Assembly: GCF_002006355.2 (NCBI RefSeq)
Contig: NZ_CP096980.1
Location: forward strand, 3,472,001 to 3,536,000
Length of the DNA: 64,000 nt
Reading direction: 5' to 3'
Origin: Clostridium felsineum DSM 794
Lineage (GTDB): Bacteria; Bacillota; Clostridia; Clostridiales; Clostridiaceae
Shown: positions 26,158-34,902 of the stretch, piece after piece
Layout: each line of letters opens with the position of its first letter
How positions within the stretch are numbered: the stretch's first letter is position 1
The notes under the pieces: model-generated
What the model saw: the letters and a program-made list of their open reading frames with translations, nothing else
Database searches by the model: none
Told to the model about the DNA's origin: nothing
Program-made: the position numbers and the translations under genes

Positions 26158-26182
26158 GAAGCATATAAATGAAAATAAAAAA

Positions 26183-26225
26183 AAGGCTCATAAGTTTTAT
26201 TTTTAAAACCTATGAAGCCTTTTTT
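26183..26225. terminator. Convergent terminator (PucR gene and 54-residue gene)
   Basis: GGCT, CATA and GTTTT segments pair with AAAAC, TATG and AGCC, with T-runs on both strands. The minus-strand reading replaces one A-C mismatch by G-U, so it fits that direction slightly better. It overlaps the end of the 54-residue gene. Confidence 0.6.
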
Positions 26226-26374
26226 AATTCTACTTTATCAGAATCCATCTCTCTAAGCATGTTATTAAAATACATGTAATCATTTTTTGATAAATTAGGA
26301 CTACTAAATATTGAGTATATCATCATTTTCTTAAAGTACTCTGAATTAAATATCTTTTTAATTGTTTCTTTCAT
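26210..26374 (-). CDS. 54-residue small protein of unknown function
   Basis: A short gene with a strong AAGGAG site eight to nine bases before the ATG at 26374. The product begins MKETIKKIFNSEYFKKMM and ends VELKKAS; it is basic and amphipathic-helical with no membrane segment or recognised family. The stop lies inside a terminator stem, so the message ends immediately. Real translation is suggested by the ribosome binding site, not proven. Confidence 0.5.
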   Translation of the reverse strand: MKETIKKIFNSEYFKKMMIYSIFSSPNLSKNDYMYFNNMLREMDSDKVELKKAS

Positions 26375-26678
26375 ATTCTAAATCACTCCTTAATTTCTTT
26401 TCAATATTATAATAAAATATTTCAAGCAGAAACTCAAAGCAATTTTTTACCAGATAACGTTTCATTTTATGAATTTTTTGTTAATAAAAATATTTTTCTA
26501 TTGAAATCATTTTCTTAAAGATATATAATTATTTGTTTGTAAAGGAATTCATTTTCAACATGTACTATTTCATTACTGTAAGAGGTAAATCGAATTTTTT
26601 CATATATTTTAAACAAAATAATAGCTATAGTTAATGATTTATTATCACTTAAATACAGCCATTATTTTTTATCTCATT
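26375..26678. other. A/T-rich intergenic region
   Basis: No gene found. The promoter of the 54-residue gene must lie here, but no convincing -35/-10 pair stands out. The end holds the terminator at 26617-26666. Confidence 0.4.
26617..26666 (-). terminator. Terminator of the beta-propeller lipoprotein gene
   Basis: On the minus strand AATAATGGCTGTA pairs with TATAGCTATTATT over 13 pairs with G-U wobbles, then TTG and TTTAAA. Confidence 0.55.
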
Positions 26679-27725
26679 TTATTTCTTAAAGCTTATGCCA
26701 TTCGGCTCTTTATCAACTGGTATTGTTGTAATTACTTTATTTTTAGAATTATCTATTATACTAACTGTCGCTTCGTACATATTGGTTACATATGAATATT
26801 TGTTATCCGGACTTAGTACTATTCCATGGGCTCCCTTCCCTGTTTGTATAGTTGCTGTAACCTTCTTACTCTCTAAATCAACCTTTGTAACAGTATTTGA
26901 TGGTTTATCTTCATTACCTTGGTTAGCTACATAAACATATTTATCATTAGAATCTAAATACAGTTGAACTGGCCCAACTCCTACGGCAATCTTTTCAATT
27001 TTATCTGTAGCTAAATCTACTATTGCTACAGCGTTTTCGCTGTTAATTGTTGCAACTAAGGTTTTTCCATCCTTTGTTATTCCTGTTGTAACAGGAGTGT
27101 TACCTACCTTGATTTTTCTAATCTCCTTTTGTTCCTTTATATTCACCACGCTAACTGTATCCTCACCCATATTGGCTATATAAGCAAATTTATTGTCACT
27201 TGAAATCCTAAATCCATGAGGTCCTTTACCTACAGCTACATTAGCACGTAATTTATAAGTATTTGTATCAATTATAGACACATTATTATCCTCATTATTA
27301 GTTACTAAAACATACTTTCCATCCTGAGTAAACACTATATGTGCAGGATGTACACCTACCTCAACCTTTTTTATAAGTTTTCCTGACTCGGCATCATAAA
27401 ATACTGCTGATCCATTCATACCCATGCTTCCGTGTTCTGTTTGTCCCTTTTCCATTTTAACAGGTGAGGTATAAGCCACTACCTTTCTATTTGGAGAAAC
27501 TTGAACATTATGTGGAGTACCTTTGTCTTTAATTGTTTCCACCACTTTATTTGTAGATAAATCTATTTTTGATACACTCCCACTTTCATTTGCAGTATAT
27601 AAATATGAAACAACATTTTTCATATTTGTGTTTTTTTTATCGGTAGTCACATTACTACAAGCTGCAAAAGTTAAAATCAAAGCTAATAAGCTTACTGCAA
27701 CTCTAATGTATTTTGATTTAAACAT
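26679..27725 (-). CDS. YVTN-type beta-propeller lipoprotein
   Basis: A 348-residue exported lipoprotein. The signal peptide ends with lipobox TFAAC and lipidated C23. The mature part is built of seven or so repeats of about 42 residues with the YVTN pattern (YLYTANESGSVSKIDLSTNKVVETI, YVLVTNNEDNNVSIIDTNTYKL, FAYIANMGEDTVSVVNIKEQ and so on), folding as a beta-propeller. It would be anchored to the outer face of the membrane and bind a ligand or surface partner. The frame opens at 27740, but GGGAGG stands before ATG 27725. Monocistronic. Role unknown; not obviously linked to the sugar genes. Confidence 0.82.
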   Translation of the reverse strand: MFKSKYIRVAVSLLALILTFAACSNVTTDKKNTNMKNVVSYLYTANESGSVSKIDLSTNKVVETIKDKGTPHNVQVSPNRKVVAYTSPVKMEKGQTEHGSMGMNGSAVFYDAESGKLIKKVEVGVHPAHIVFTQDGKYVLVTNNEDNNVSIIDTNTYKLRANVAVGKGPHGFRISSDNKFAYIANMGEDTVSVVNIKEQKEIRKIKVGNTPVTTGITKDGKTLVATINSENAVAIVDLATDKIEKIAVGVGPVQLYLDSNDKYVYVANQGNEDKPSNTVTKVDLESKKVTATIQTGKGAHGIVLSPDNKYSYVTNMYEATVSIIDNSKNKVITTIPVDKEPNGISFKK

Positions 27726-28055
27726 ATGCTTTCCTCCCATAAAATAAAAATTTTATTACAAGTCTATTATCTCCAACAAATTAAGAATATTGCATTAACT
27801 TAGGATTGTTATGATATTCAGTTTTCAAATTTAAATCCATCCCTAAGAAAAACTTCTTATTTGTTTACTCACCTGAAAAAAATCTATATAATTAGAGGTG
27901 AATAGAGAAACGTTTTAATTATGGATACTTGAACGTTTCTAAGTTAACTTGCTATAGAATATAAGTTGGAAACGTTTAAAATACTTCAAACACCAATGCT
28001 GTATTAAAAATTTTCATATATAATTCAAGTTTATTTTCCTTAAGGAGTGAAAAAA
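27726..28055. other. 330-base divergent regulatory region
   Basis: Lies between the divergent lipoprotein and AraC genes. It carries three AACGTTT-centred sites (27904-27977) around a candidate AraC promoter and nothing else recognised. Confidence 0.5.
27904..27977 (+). promoter_or_regulatory. Three cre/LacI-like AACGTTT sites around a promoter
   Basis: GAAACGTTTT (about 27906), TGAACGTTTC (about 27930, inverted) and GGAAACGTTT (about 27968) have centres 23 and 39 bases apart. TTGAAC inside the second and TATAGA 18 bases on could be the AraC gene's promoter, so the third site would lie at the transcript start. The core fits LacI-family or CcpA operators. Confidence 0.45.
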
Positions 28056-29150
28056 ATGCCTGACATGTACATTACCTCTGGAATGGTTCAAGCTATTTTA
28101 ACAAACTCTTATCTTGGCTCTGGAAAGAAAAGAGGCTTTAAAGAAGTTGTTATGGAAGCTTATGAAAAAAAAGACTATGTAACAACTAAACCTAATTTAG
28201 ATAAATCAATGCTGTGGAGCCGTTTACCTGATAATGAATTCTATAAATTACTATATGAATTACCCATTTACATGAATCCAGTTATAACTGTTAATTCTGA
28301 TACAGAAATAGAAGAATCTAATATACTTCCTAATGATAGTGATATTTTTGTTTTTAAACATTTCAACTATTTAAATGATGAAATGCATTTTCATAATTAC
28401 TTTGAAATCTCTTATGTATTTAGAGGCAGCTGTGAATTTCTATTTGAAAAAGAGAAAAAAACACTTGCGGAGGGGGAATTGTGTATAATCGCACCAATGT
28501 CTTTTCACAATATTGTTGTTGAAAATACAAGTTCCATTATAATTAGCATTGCTATAAAAAAGAGTACCTTTGACAGCGCATTTTTTACACTTCTTTCTCA
28601 AGAGGATTTACTTTCACACTTTTTTAGAACCATACTTTATGAAAAAACAGAACCCAATTATATTTTATTTCATACCAATAATTCTGAAGACATTAAAATA
28701 ATAATAAAGGATCTAATTATGGAAAATTATAGAGGAGATATATATTACAACAATTGCAGTATTAGCTGGGCAAATATACTTTTTTCCAATATTCTCAGAA
28801 ATCATAGTGAAACAATTCAATTTTACAATTATGACATGAACACCGATTTTTCCATTATACTCCAATACATAAAGCACAATTATAGAAAGCTTTCCTTAAA
28901 ATCTCTTGCTGAGCATTTTCATTACAGTGAGGCTCATCTAAGTACTATAATCAAAAAAAACTTAGGTTTAAATTTCGTAGCTTTAATAACAGAATTAAAA
29001 ATGTCTGATGCAAAAAATTATCTTTCAAATACAAACTTATCCATAGAAAAAATCTCAGAATACGTTGGTTATAATTCTGTTGATCATTTTTCAAGAACCT
29101 TTAAAAAACATTATAAAAAATCACCTCAGCAGTATAGAAAATCAAAATAG
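28056..29150 (+). CDS. AraC-family regulator of the glycoside island
   Basis: A 364-residue regulator with the same plan as the one at 14218: an N-terminal extension, a cupin sensor (NDEMHFHNYFEISYVFRGSCEF, LAEGELCIIAPMSFHNI), and a C-terminal double HTH (FSIILQYIKHNYRKLSLKSLAEHFHYSEAHLS ... YVGYNSVDHFSRTFKKHYKKSPQQYRK). AAGGAG precedes ATG 28056, which is preferred over the GTG at 28047 inside that site. It converges on GH78 copy 2 and stands at the end of the island, so control of that island is inferred. Its own promoter region carries three AACGTTT sites. Confidence 0.87.
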   Translation: MPDMYITSGMVQAILTNSYLGSGKKRGFKEVVMEAYEKKDYVTTKPNLDKSMLWSRLPDNEFYKLLYELPIYMNPVITVNSDTEIEESNILPNDSDIFVFKHFNYLNDEMHFHNYFEISYVFRGSCEFLFEKEKKTLAEGELCIIAPMSFHNIVVENTSSIIISIAIKKSTFDSAFFTLLSQEDLLSHFFRTILYEKTEPNYILFHTNNSEDIKIIIKDLIMENYRGDIYYNNCSISWANILFSNILRNHSETIQFYNYDMNTDFSIILQYIKHNYRKLSLKSLAEHFHYSEAHLSTIIKKNLGLNFVALITELKMSDAKNYLSNTNLSIEKISEYVGYNSVDHFSRTFKKHYKKSPQQYRKSK

Positions 29151-29177
29151 TGGAGGCTTTGATTCCTCCACTATTTT
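29144..29177. terminator. Strong bidirectional terminator
   Basis: AAAATAGTGGAGG pairs perfectly with CCTCCACTATTTT (13 pairs, 8-base loop) and T/A runs follow on both strands; it separates convergent AraC and GH78 genes. Confidence 0.88.
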
Positions 29178-32000
29178 TTATTCAAAAACTACTTTTATTT
29201 TTTCTAATTTTTCATCTAATTTTTCCAATAATTCACTTGATACAGGGAAAAACGGCATATTTGAGAGTTCTCTTATAGACTTATCCCCAACCTTTTCTAT
29301 CATTCCCTGTGGAAGCATTATAGGCAGTGTTTCTTCTAATATTTTTTTAGTTTCTTCATTCTTTATAAGTTCCTCTAAGCTAAAATCAATATTGTAATAC
29401 TTTATATAACTTATAGTCGGTTCATAACAAAATTCATAAGTGCCACTATTAAGCTCAACTACAATATTATCTCCTTTTTGAGCTCCATTTATTAATTTTT
29501 GTCCATTAACCATAACTTTATCAAACCTTGCATCTGGTAATATAACTTTAGCTTCTGCATTAAATGGAATATTAAAATAAAATTTTAATTTTCCCTCATT
29601 ATCTATTTCCCATTTACTTTCATATATACCAACCGGAGACTTATAACTCATATTTACATACTTAAAGCTGCAATGTGGCTTAGGTTCTAATTTAACATAT
29701 CTAAATCCAGGCTTATCTTCTATAGGATTTATTCCTGCCATATATCTATACATCCATTCCACAACAGAACCATAAGCATAGTGGTTTAAGGAATTCATAT
29801 GTGTACCGCTTATTTTTCCGTCAGGAAGTACTGAATTCCAACGTTCCCACACAGTTGTAGCTCCCATTGTAACTGCATATAACCAGCTAGGGTAATCCTT
29901 ATTAAGTAAAATTTTATATGCAAGATCATTACATCCACTTTTTGATAATGCTCTGCAAATATACGGTGTTCCAATAAACCCTGTTTTTAAATAATTTTTA
30001 TCTAGTTTGAATCTTTCACGTAAATCTTTTACTACTCTATCCTTTTTGCCCTCTGGTACTAAATCCATATAAATAGCTAGTATATATGCGGTTTGATTTT
30101 TAAGCGCCAATCGTCCTGTGCCTGTAAAATATTCTTCTTTTATAGCCCCTTTTATTTCATCTGCTAATGCTTTATATTCTTTAAATATATCTTCTTTTTT
30201 CAATACCTTTGCGGCCTTCGCAACAATATTTGCTGAATAGTAATAATATGCTGAAGCTATAAAGCTTTCTTCCGTTCCCCCTGCAAAGCTTTCAGGGTTT
30301 TCTCCATCTAAGGCAAGCCAATCTCCTAATTGAAAACCAGTTGTCCAAAGCCTTGTGCTAAAAGAGTTATCATCTTCTCTTTTAATATAGTCTACCCAAG
30401 CCTTCATACTTTCAAATTGCTGCTCTAAAATCTTTTTATCACCATACTGAACATAAATTGTCCAAGGTATTATTGTAGCTACATCTGACCATCCACTTGA
30501 ACAACTAACATTTGTTCCTGCTACTGGTACAATATTAGGCACTAATCCATTTCTATTTTCCTGCTCACGCGCTATATCATAAACATATTTATTAAAGAAA
30601 GCAAAAGTATCCATATTAAAGCTGGCAGTCCCTGAGAAAACCTGTGCATCTCCAGTCCAGCCTAAACGTTCATCCCTTTGAGGACAATCTGTTGGAACAT
30701 CTAAGAAATTTCCTTTTTGTCCCCATAGAACATTTAAAAAGAATCTATTAATTAATTCATTACTAGTTTCTATATGTCCTGTTGTCTCCATGTCAGAATA
30801 TATTACGCATCCTGTAAAATCATCCTTATTTATTTCTTCCTCAAATCCACTTACTTTTACATACCTAAATCCATAATATGTAAAATGTGGCCTGACAAGC
30901 TTTTCTGTACCATCAGAAATGTATTTAAACTCTGCTTTAGCACTTTGAAGATTGTCTCTATAGAAATTGCCTTCTTGAAGAATTTCACCGTACTGAAGAT
31001 TTATTTCTGTACCCTTCTCAGCTCTTACTTTGAACTCAAGCCACCCAACCATATTTTGGCCTAAATCAAGAACTGTTTCACCCTTTGGAGTTTTTATTAT
31101 TTCTACCGGCTTTAATTTTTCTTTTATTTTTACTGGAAGACTTAATCTTGCTTTTAATCTATCAAAGCCTAAAGCTATTTTGTTAACACCATAATCTGTT
31201 GAATCAATAAAAGTATCATCATAAACCTCTCCATCATAAATGCCACTAGCTAAAATTTTGCTCTTTCTAACTTTCCAGCTTTCATCTGATTTTATTATAA
31301 GACTTTCACCGTCTTCAAAATTGATTACTATTTCACATAAAAGTGCAAATTTATCTCCATATATGTTTTCTTTTCTGTCAAGACCAAAACGTCCCTTATA
31401 CATTCCAGCTCCAAGTAAAATTTCCACTTCATTCTTCCCTAAATTTAATTCATTTGTAATATCATAGGTTTGATACTGAAGCCATTTATCATAAGCATTT
31501 AAATTTGGTGAAAGATATTCATCTCCACATTTTTTATCGTTAATGTTAATTTCATAAAAACCTAAACCACAAACATAGAAACGTGCAGATTTTATAGTCT
31601 TTTCAATATTAAATTTCTTTATTAACACTGGATGTATATCACTATCTAAGTTGGGTGTTATCCAGCTTCCTTTCCATGACTCATCTATTTTTGCTGTTTC
31701 GAAATAGGCAACTTCACTAGTTGAAATTTCTCCACTGTCAGCCCATACTGTTACTCTCCAATAATATCTAGTTCTTGGTTCTAAATCTATTGAAGGCTGA
31801 AAAGCCAGACTGTCTATTTCTTTACTTTTTCCAGAATCAAAAATCACACTATTAAACTCATCATCTTTCGATACTTCTATTCTGGCTGCAATCTGTTTTT
31901 TTGCAGTTGTTTCCGTCACTATAAAAGAAAAGCTAGGCTTTCCTAAATCAAAACCTATTGGATTTTCTATATGATTTGTTTTTAAATTAGTTATTTTCAT
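29178..32000 (-). CDS. GH78 alpha-L-rhamnosidase (copy 2)
   Basis: A 940-residue cytoplasmic rhamnosidase. It carries DCPQRDERLGWTGDAQVFSG in the catalytic barrel and GATTVWERWNS towards its end. It is clearly a paralogue of copy 3 (same MKIT.KTNHIENPIGF start and many identical blocks), more distant from copy 1. The C-terminal tail of about 75 residues (YYNIDFSLEELIKNEETK onward) lies beyond the usual last beta-sandwich. ATG 32000 is the start; the MFS gene lies 66 bases upstream with an inverted repeat between them (32025-32060). It would remove terminal rhamnose from glycosides brought in by the adjacent carrier. It is the last gene of its unit, with the terminator at 29144-29177. Confidence 0.9.
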   Translation of the reverse strand: MKITNLKTNHIENPIGFDLGKPSFSFIVTETTAKKQIAARIEVSKDDEFNSVIFDSGKSKEIDSLAFQPSIDLEPRTRYYWRVTVWADSGEISTSEVAYFETAKIDESWKGSWITPNLDSDIHPVLIKKFNIEKTIKSARFYVCGLGFYEININDKKCGDEYLSPNLNAYDKWLQYQTYDITNELNLGKNEVEILLGAGMYKGRFGLDRKENIYGDKFALLCEIVINFEDGESLIIKSDESWKVRKSKILASGIYDGEVYDDTFIDSTDYGVNKIALGFDRLKARLSLPVKIKEKLKPVEIIKTPKGETVLDLGQNMVGWLEFKVRAEKGTEINLQYGEILQEGNFYRDNLQSAKAEFKYISDGTEKLVRPHFTYYGFRYVKVSGFEEEINKDDFTGCVIYSDMETTGHIETSNELINRFFLNVLWGQKGNFLDVPTDCPQRDERLGWTGDAQVFSGTASFNMDTFAFFNKYVYDIAREQENRNGLVPNIVPVAGTNVSCSSGWSDVATIIPWTIYVQYGDKKILEQQFESMKAWVDYIKREDDNSFSTRLWTTGFQLGDWLALDGENPESFAGGTEESFIASAYYYYSANIVAKAAKVLKKEDIFKEYKALADEIKGAIKEEYFTGTGRLALKNQTAYILAIYMDLVPEGKKDRVVKDLRERFKLDKNYLKTGFIGTPYICRALSKSGCNDLAYKILLNKDYPSWLYAVTMGATTVWERWNSVLPDGKISGTHMNSLNHYAYGSVVEWMYRYMAGINPIEDKPGFRYVKLEPKPHCSFKYVNMSYKSPVGIYESKWEIDNEGKLKFYFNIPFNAEAKVILPDARFDKVMVNGQKLINGAQKGDNIVVELNSGTYEFCYEPTISYIKYYNIDFSLEELIKNEETKKILEETLPIMLPQGMIEKVGDKSIRELSNMPFFPVSSELLEKLDEKLEKIKVVFE

Positions 32001-32024
32001 TTTGACACCTCATTATAGTATTAT

Positions 32025-32060
32025 TGGGATAAGCCGCACTTAAAAGTGCAGTTTATCCCA
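32025..32060 (-). repeat. Inverted repeat between MFS copy A and GH78 copy 2
   Basis: TGGGATAA and GCACTT pair with AAGTGC and TTATCCCA around a two-base loop (about 15 of 17 positions). A related, weaker GGGATAAA hairpin follows MFS copy B at 45801-45832. It may attenuate transcription or stabilise the upstream message. Confidence 0.55.
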
Positions 32061-32066
32061 CAAATT

Positions 32067-33326
32067 TTATTTATTATCTTTTGCTACTTCAGGAATAGGC
32101 ATTACAACTAATGCTGATAATACTGAAAATACTGCAAGTACTAAGAAAAATAATGTATATCCGTCTCCACCTAGAGTTTTTACCCCTAATGTTATTAACA
32201 TTGGTGCTAAAAAAGTAACAAAGGCTGAGGATAAATTTACTGTTGTATTCATTATGGCTATATGCTTTCCTGCATCCTCTTTTGATGGTAATATTCTGTT
32301 TACCATTGCATTATCTACTGCTGTATACATTCCAAAGCCAAAGTTAAAGGCAAAGTTCCCCATTATTACCCAACTTACGCTTCCTGAGAATGCAAAGGCA
32401 ATCATACATATTCCTGTTATTAAGGCTGCTAACATTACAAAGGGTTTTTGTTTCTTTATTTTATCTGATATAAATCCTCCAAATATTCCTGACACAACCA
32501 TTAACATTATTGATGGTGATTGATATGCCATAACCTTAAATATATCTGCTTCTCCTAAATGAAATCTTGTTATGTAGAAAAGTGTTAACATGCTTAATCC
32601 TGCATTTGTAACATTTATAAATAACTTTGTTAACAGTGCCCATGTAAATTCAGGATATTTTTTTATACTTGGATAGAAATTATCAAATAATCTTCCTTTA
32701 TTTTTTTCTTCCCTATTTCCCGTATACTGTTTATCTTTTATTAAAAGTGCTGCTGATATTCCCCCAACTACTTGTATTATTAAAATAGCTAAAAGCTTTT
32801 GCTGAACAGGTACTGCGGCAAATACCCCAAGTACAGCCTGACCTATCATTACACAAGCTGGCGCTGCTGCTCCAAATAAGCCTGATACTCTTCCAAATTT
32901 TTCTGGATCTACTTGCTCTGGAACTACTGCATAACAGGATAGTGTTACTAAACCGTAAAAGAAGTTAGCTAAAATGTAACCTACAACAAGTACTGGTACA
33001 TTTGGTGCATAGGTAAATGTAAGCATGGATGAGGCTCCACCTATGCTTCCTGCCACCATCCAAAATCTTCTTCTTCCAAACCTAACTTTTGTTTTATCTG
33101 CAATAACTCCACCTAAGGGACTCATTATTACTATTGCTACTCCGCTAATTCCACCTACCATACCGTATACCGCTGTAGCACTAGCATTTCCCACAAGTCT
33201 TATAATATTAAACTGTGCAAGCCCGAAGCCTAGTAATACTAATGGTGCTATTGACGTTCCTAGTCCTAAAACCGCTCCCAATAACAATCTTCCAAATTGC
33301 GTTTTTTCAAATACTCTACTTTCCAT
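32067..33326 (-). CDS. MFS transporter (copy A)
   Basis: A 419-residue, 12-helix major facilitator carrier. The loop 2-3 signature is present as SPLGGVIADKTKVRFGRRRFW (about 74-94), and the second half repeats it as GGFISDKIKKQKPF. It probably imports a glycoside. The protein differs from the copy at 45852 at only about eight residues, and the DNA at roughly 18 positions by eye, so it is a recent duplicate. GGGGGA precedes ATG 33326; the frame start at 33341 is not used. A cre-like site lies upstream at 33387-33402. GH78 copy 2 follows. The substrate is unknown; coupling to rhamnosidase suggests a rhamnoside. Confidence 0.87.
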   Translation of the reverse strand: MESRVFEKTQFGRLLLGAVLGLGTSIAPLVLLGFGLAQFNIIRLVGNASATAVYGMVGGISGVAIVIMSPLGGVIADKTKVRFGRRRFWMVAGSIGGASSMLTFTYAPNVPVLVVGYILANFFYGLVTLSCYAVVPEQVDPEKFGRVSGLFGAAAPACVMIGQAVLGVFAAVPVQQKLLAILIIQVVGGISAALLIKDKQYTGNREEKNKGRLFDNFYPSIKKYPEFTWALLTKLFINVTNAGLSMLTLFYITRFHLGEADIFKVMAYQSPSIMLMVVSGIFGGFISDKIKKQKPFVMLAALITGICMIAFAFSGSVSWVIMGNFAFNFGFGMYTAVDNAMVNRILPSKEDAGKHIAIMNTTVNLSSAFVTFLAPMLITLGVKTLGGDGYTLFFLVLAVFSVLSALVVMPIPEVAKDNK

Positions 33327-33386
33327 TTTTTCATCCCCCACGTATTCAAATTTTTACATATATAAATTCCACCGTGCCCTATTTAA

Positions 33387-33402
33387 TTGTATTCGTTTTC
33401 AC
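33387..33402 (-). promoter_or_regulatory. cre-like site upstream of MFS copy A
   Basis: On the minus strand GTGAAAACGAATACAA matches the catabolite-responsive element pattern (WTGNAANCGNWNNCAW) at all but the first base. It lies about 60 bases before the MFS start. Confidence 0.5.
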
Positions 33403-33438
33403 ATTATCTAAAATTTTATATAATGCAGCAATACTACA

Positions 33439-34731
33439 TTATATATTTTTAAAATTTATAATTGAAGGTAATTCTTTTAGGTATTTTCTTAATATTTCTT
33501 GATTATATCCATTATTTTTAGCTATTTCACCATAAAACTTACCACTATTTTTAAGTGTTCTTTCAAATGTTCTTCTATCTACCGTAGCTAAACCAAAGTT
33601 TGGATTGTAACTTCCCCATTCCCAGTTATCTAATAAGGACCAATGTGAGTAACCTATTACATCTGCTCCCATTCTTATAGCTTCATTAAGTGCTTGAAGC
33701 ATCGCAGATATATACACAACCCTATATCTATCATCATTTGCTGCAATTCCATTTTCAGTAATTAATACTGGCTTATCTTTCATTCTCATCAGCATTTGTA
33801 TCATAATATCTGGACAAATCTCTTCTGTATAGAACGGAGTTTCAATAGCCTTAAAATGTGTCGCTGTATAACTATCACTTCTAAAGTTTTCTCGTCTTCC
33901 GTCCATCATCTGTCTGATATATGTATTAAGTGCCCAATAATCACAAGTTCCTTTTACCTCTGGTACATATTTTGCATCCACAAAAGGTGCCGTTATTTCT
34001 CCTGTGCGTATGGCATGGAAAAAGAATTCGTTTTCAGTATAATCAATATAATCTGCCATAAGCTTATCTAATTTATCGTTATATCCACGTTTAGGCTGCT
34101 TTTCAGAGTAAGAATGTGCTGAGCTAACAGGTTTAGAAGAATATTTTTTAATAATATGATATCCTCTTCCATGATATTGCACCATATTAAGTCTTTCGGT
34201 AAGTGAATATTCAAAAGGAAGGTTTAATTCATTTAAAACAATCCAAAAATCCACATATTCTGCTACCTTTGGTACTACATACTCTAAGTATTCTTCCCAA
34301 TCCTTCATATTATCTAAGGTACCAAAAGCGCCCTTTTTATGAAACCATACTGGATGAGATACATGGTGAAGTGTTAAGCATACTTTAATGCCCTCTTCCT
34401 TAAGCCTCTCTAATATAGTTAAATAGTGTTTTAACTCTTTCTCATTAAAAGTTCCTTTTTCGGGTTCTATTCTGCACCATTCTATAGACATACGATATAA
34501 ATTTAGATTCATACTCTTTAATAACTTGATGTCTTCTTCATAAAGTTCATAGCTATTGCAGGCTTTCTTAGGAAACTCATAGGGCATACCTCCAAAGGCA
34601 AATTTAGGTGCTAATTCTTCACTATCATGATATGAAGAGTTATTTCCTTCTATTTGAACTCCAGCGGTTGTGGCTCCCCATAAGAATTCTTTTGGGAATT
34701 TTATCTCTGGATATTGAAATATATCTAACAA
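33439..34731 (-). CDS. GH1 beta-glucosidase-family enzyme (copy 2)
   Basis: A 430-residue family 1 retaining glycosidase. The acid/base is E168 in IVLNELNLPF (Leu replaces the usual Pro of NEP) and the nucleophile is E325 in VLITENGIA. FLWGATTAGVQIEGN at the N-terminus and SHWSLLDNWEWGSYNPNFGLATVDR at the C-terminus are family hallmarks. At 430 residues it is shorter than common 6-phospho-beta-glucosidases. There is no PTS nearby, so unphosphorylated beta-glucosides are more likely. The promoter has an extended -10 and GTTTACAT (34754-34770) resembling those of GH78 copy 1 and the GPH gene. The MFS gene lies 112 bases downstream. Confidence 0.87.
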   Translation of the reverse strand: MLDIFQYPEIKFPKEFLWGATTAGVQIEGNNSSYHDSEELAPKFAFGGMPYEFPKKACNSYELYEEDIKLLKSMNLNLYRMSIEWCRIEPEKGTFNEKELKHYLTILERLKEEGIKVCLTLHHVSHPVWFHKKGAFGTLDNMKDWEEYLEYVVPKVAEYVDFWIVLNELNLPFEYSLTERLNMVQYHGRGYHIIKKYSSKPVSSAHSYSEKQPKRGYNDKLDKLMADYIDYTENEFFFHAIRTGEITAPFVDAKYVPEVKGTCDYWALNTYIRQMMDGRRENFRSDSYTATHFKAIETPFYTEEICPDIMIQMLMRMKDKPVLITENGIAANDDRYRVVYISAMLQALNEAIRMGADVIGYSHWSLLDNWEWGSYNPNFGLATVDRRTFERTLKNSGKFYGEIAKNNGYNQEILRKYLKELPSIINFKNI

Positions 34732-34753
34732 TTACTCCACTCCTCTCCTCTTT

Positions 34754-34770
34754 ATGTAAACATTTTAACA
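34754..34770 (-). promoter_or_regulatory. Extended -10 promoter of GH1 copy 2
   Basis: On the minus strand TGTTAAAATGTTTACAT, the same block as at 12457-12473 and 14062-14078. The AraC half-sites found at those two places are not conserved here; an AATACATGTATT palindrome takes their position. Confidence 0.5.
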
Positions 34771-34845
34771 CAGAAAAAAACATGAATACATGTATTAATT
34801 TTACTAAAATCCGACTTTTTTTTAGATAAGTATGTTTAATAAAAA

Positions 34846-34888
34846 AAGAATTGCCATAAGAACTATATGATTCTCATGGCAATTCTTT
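34846..34888 (-). terminator. Terminator of the GH43 gene
   Basis: On the minus strand an 18-pair stem (AAAGAATTGCCAT...ATGGCAATTCTTT, one G-U) followed by seven T. Confidence 0.85.
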
Positions 34889-34902
34889 AATAATTACATA
34901 TT

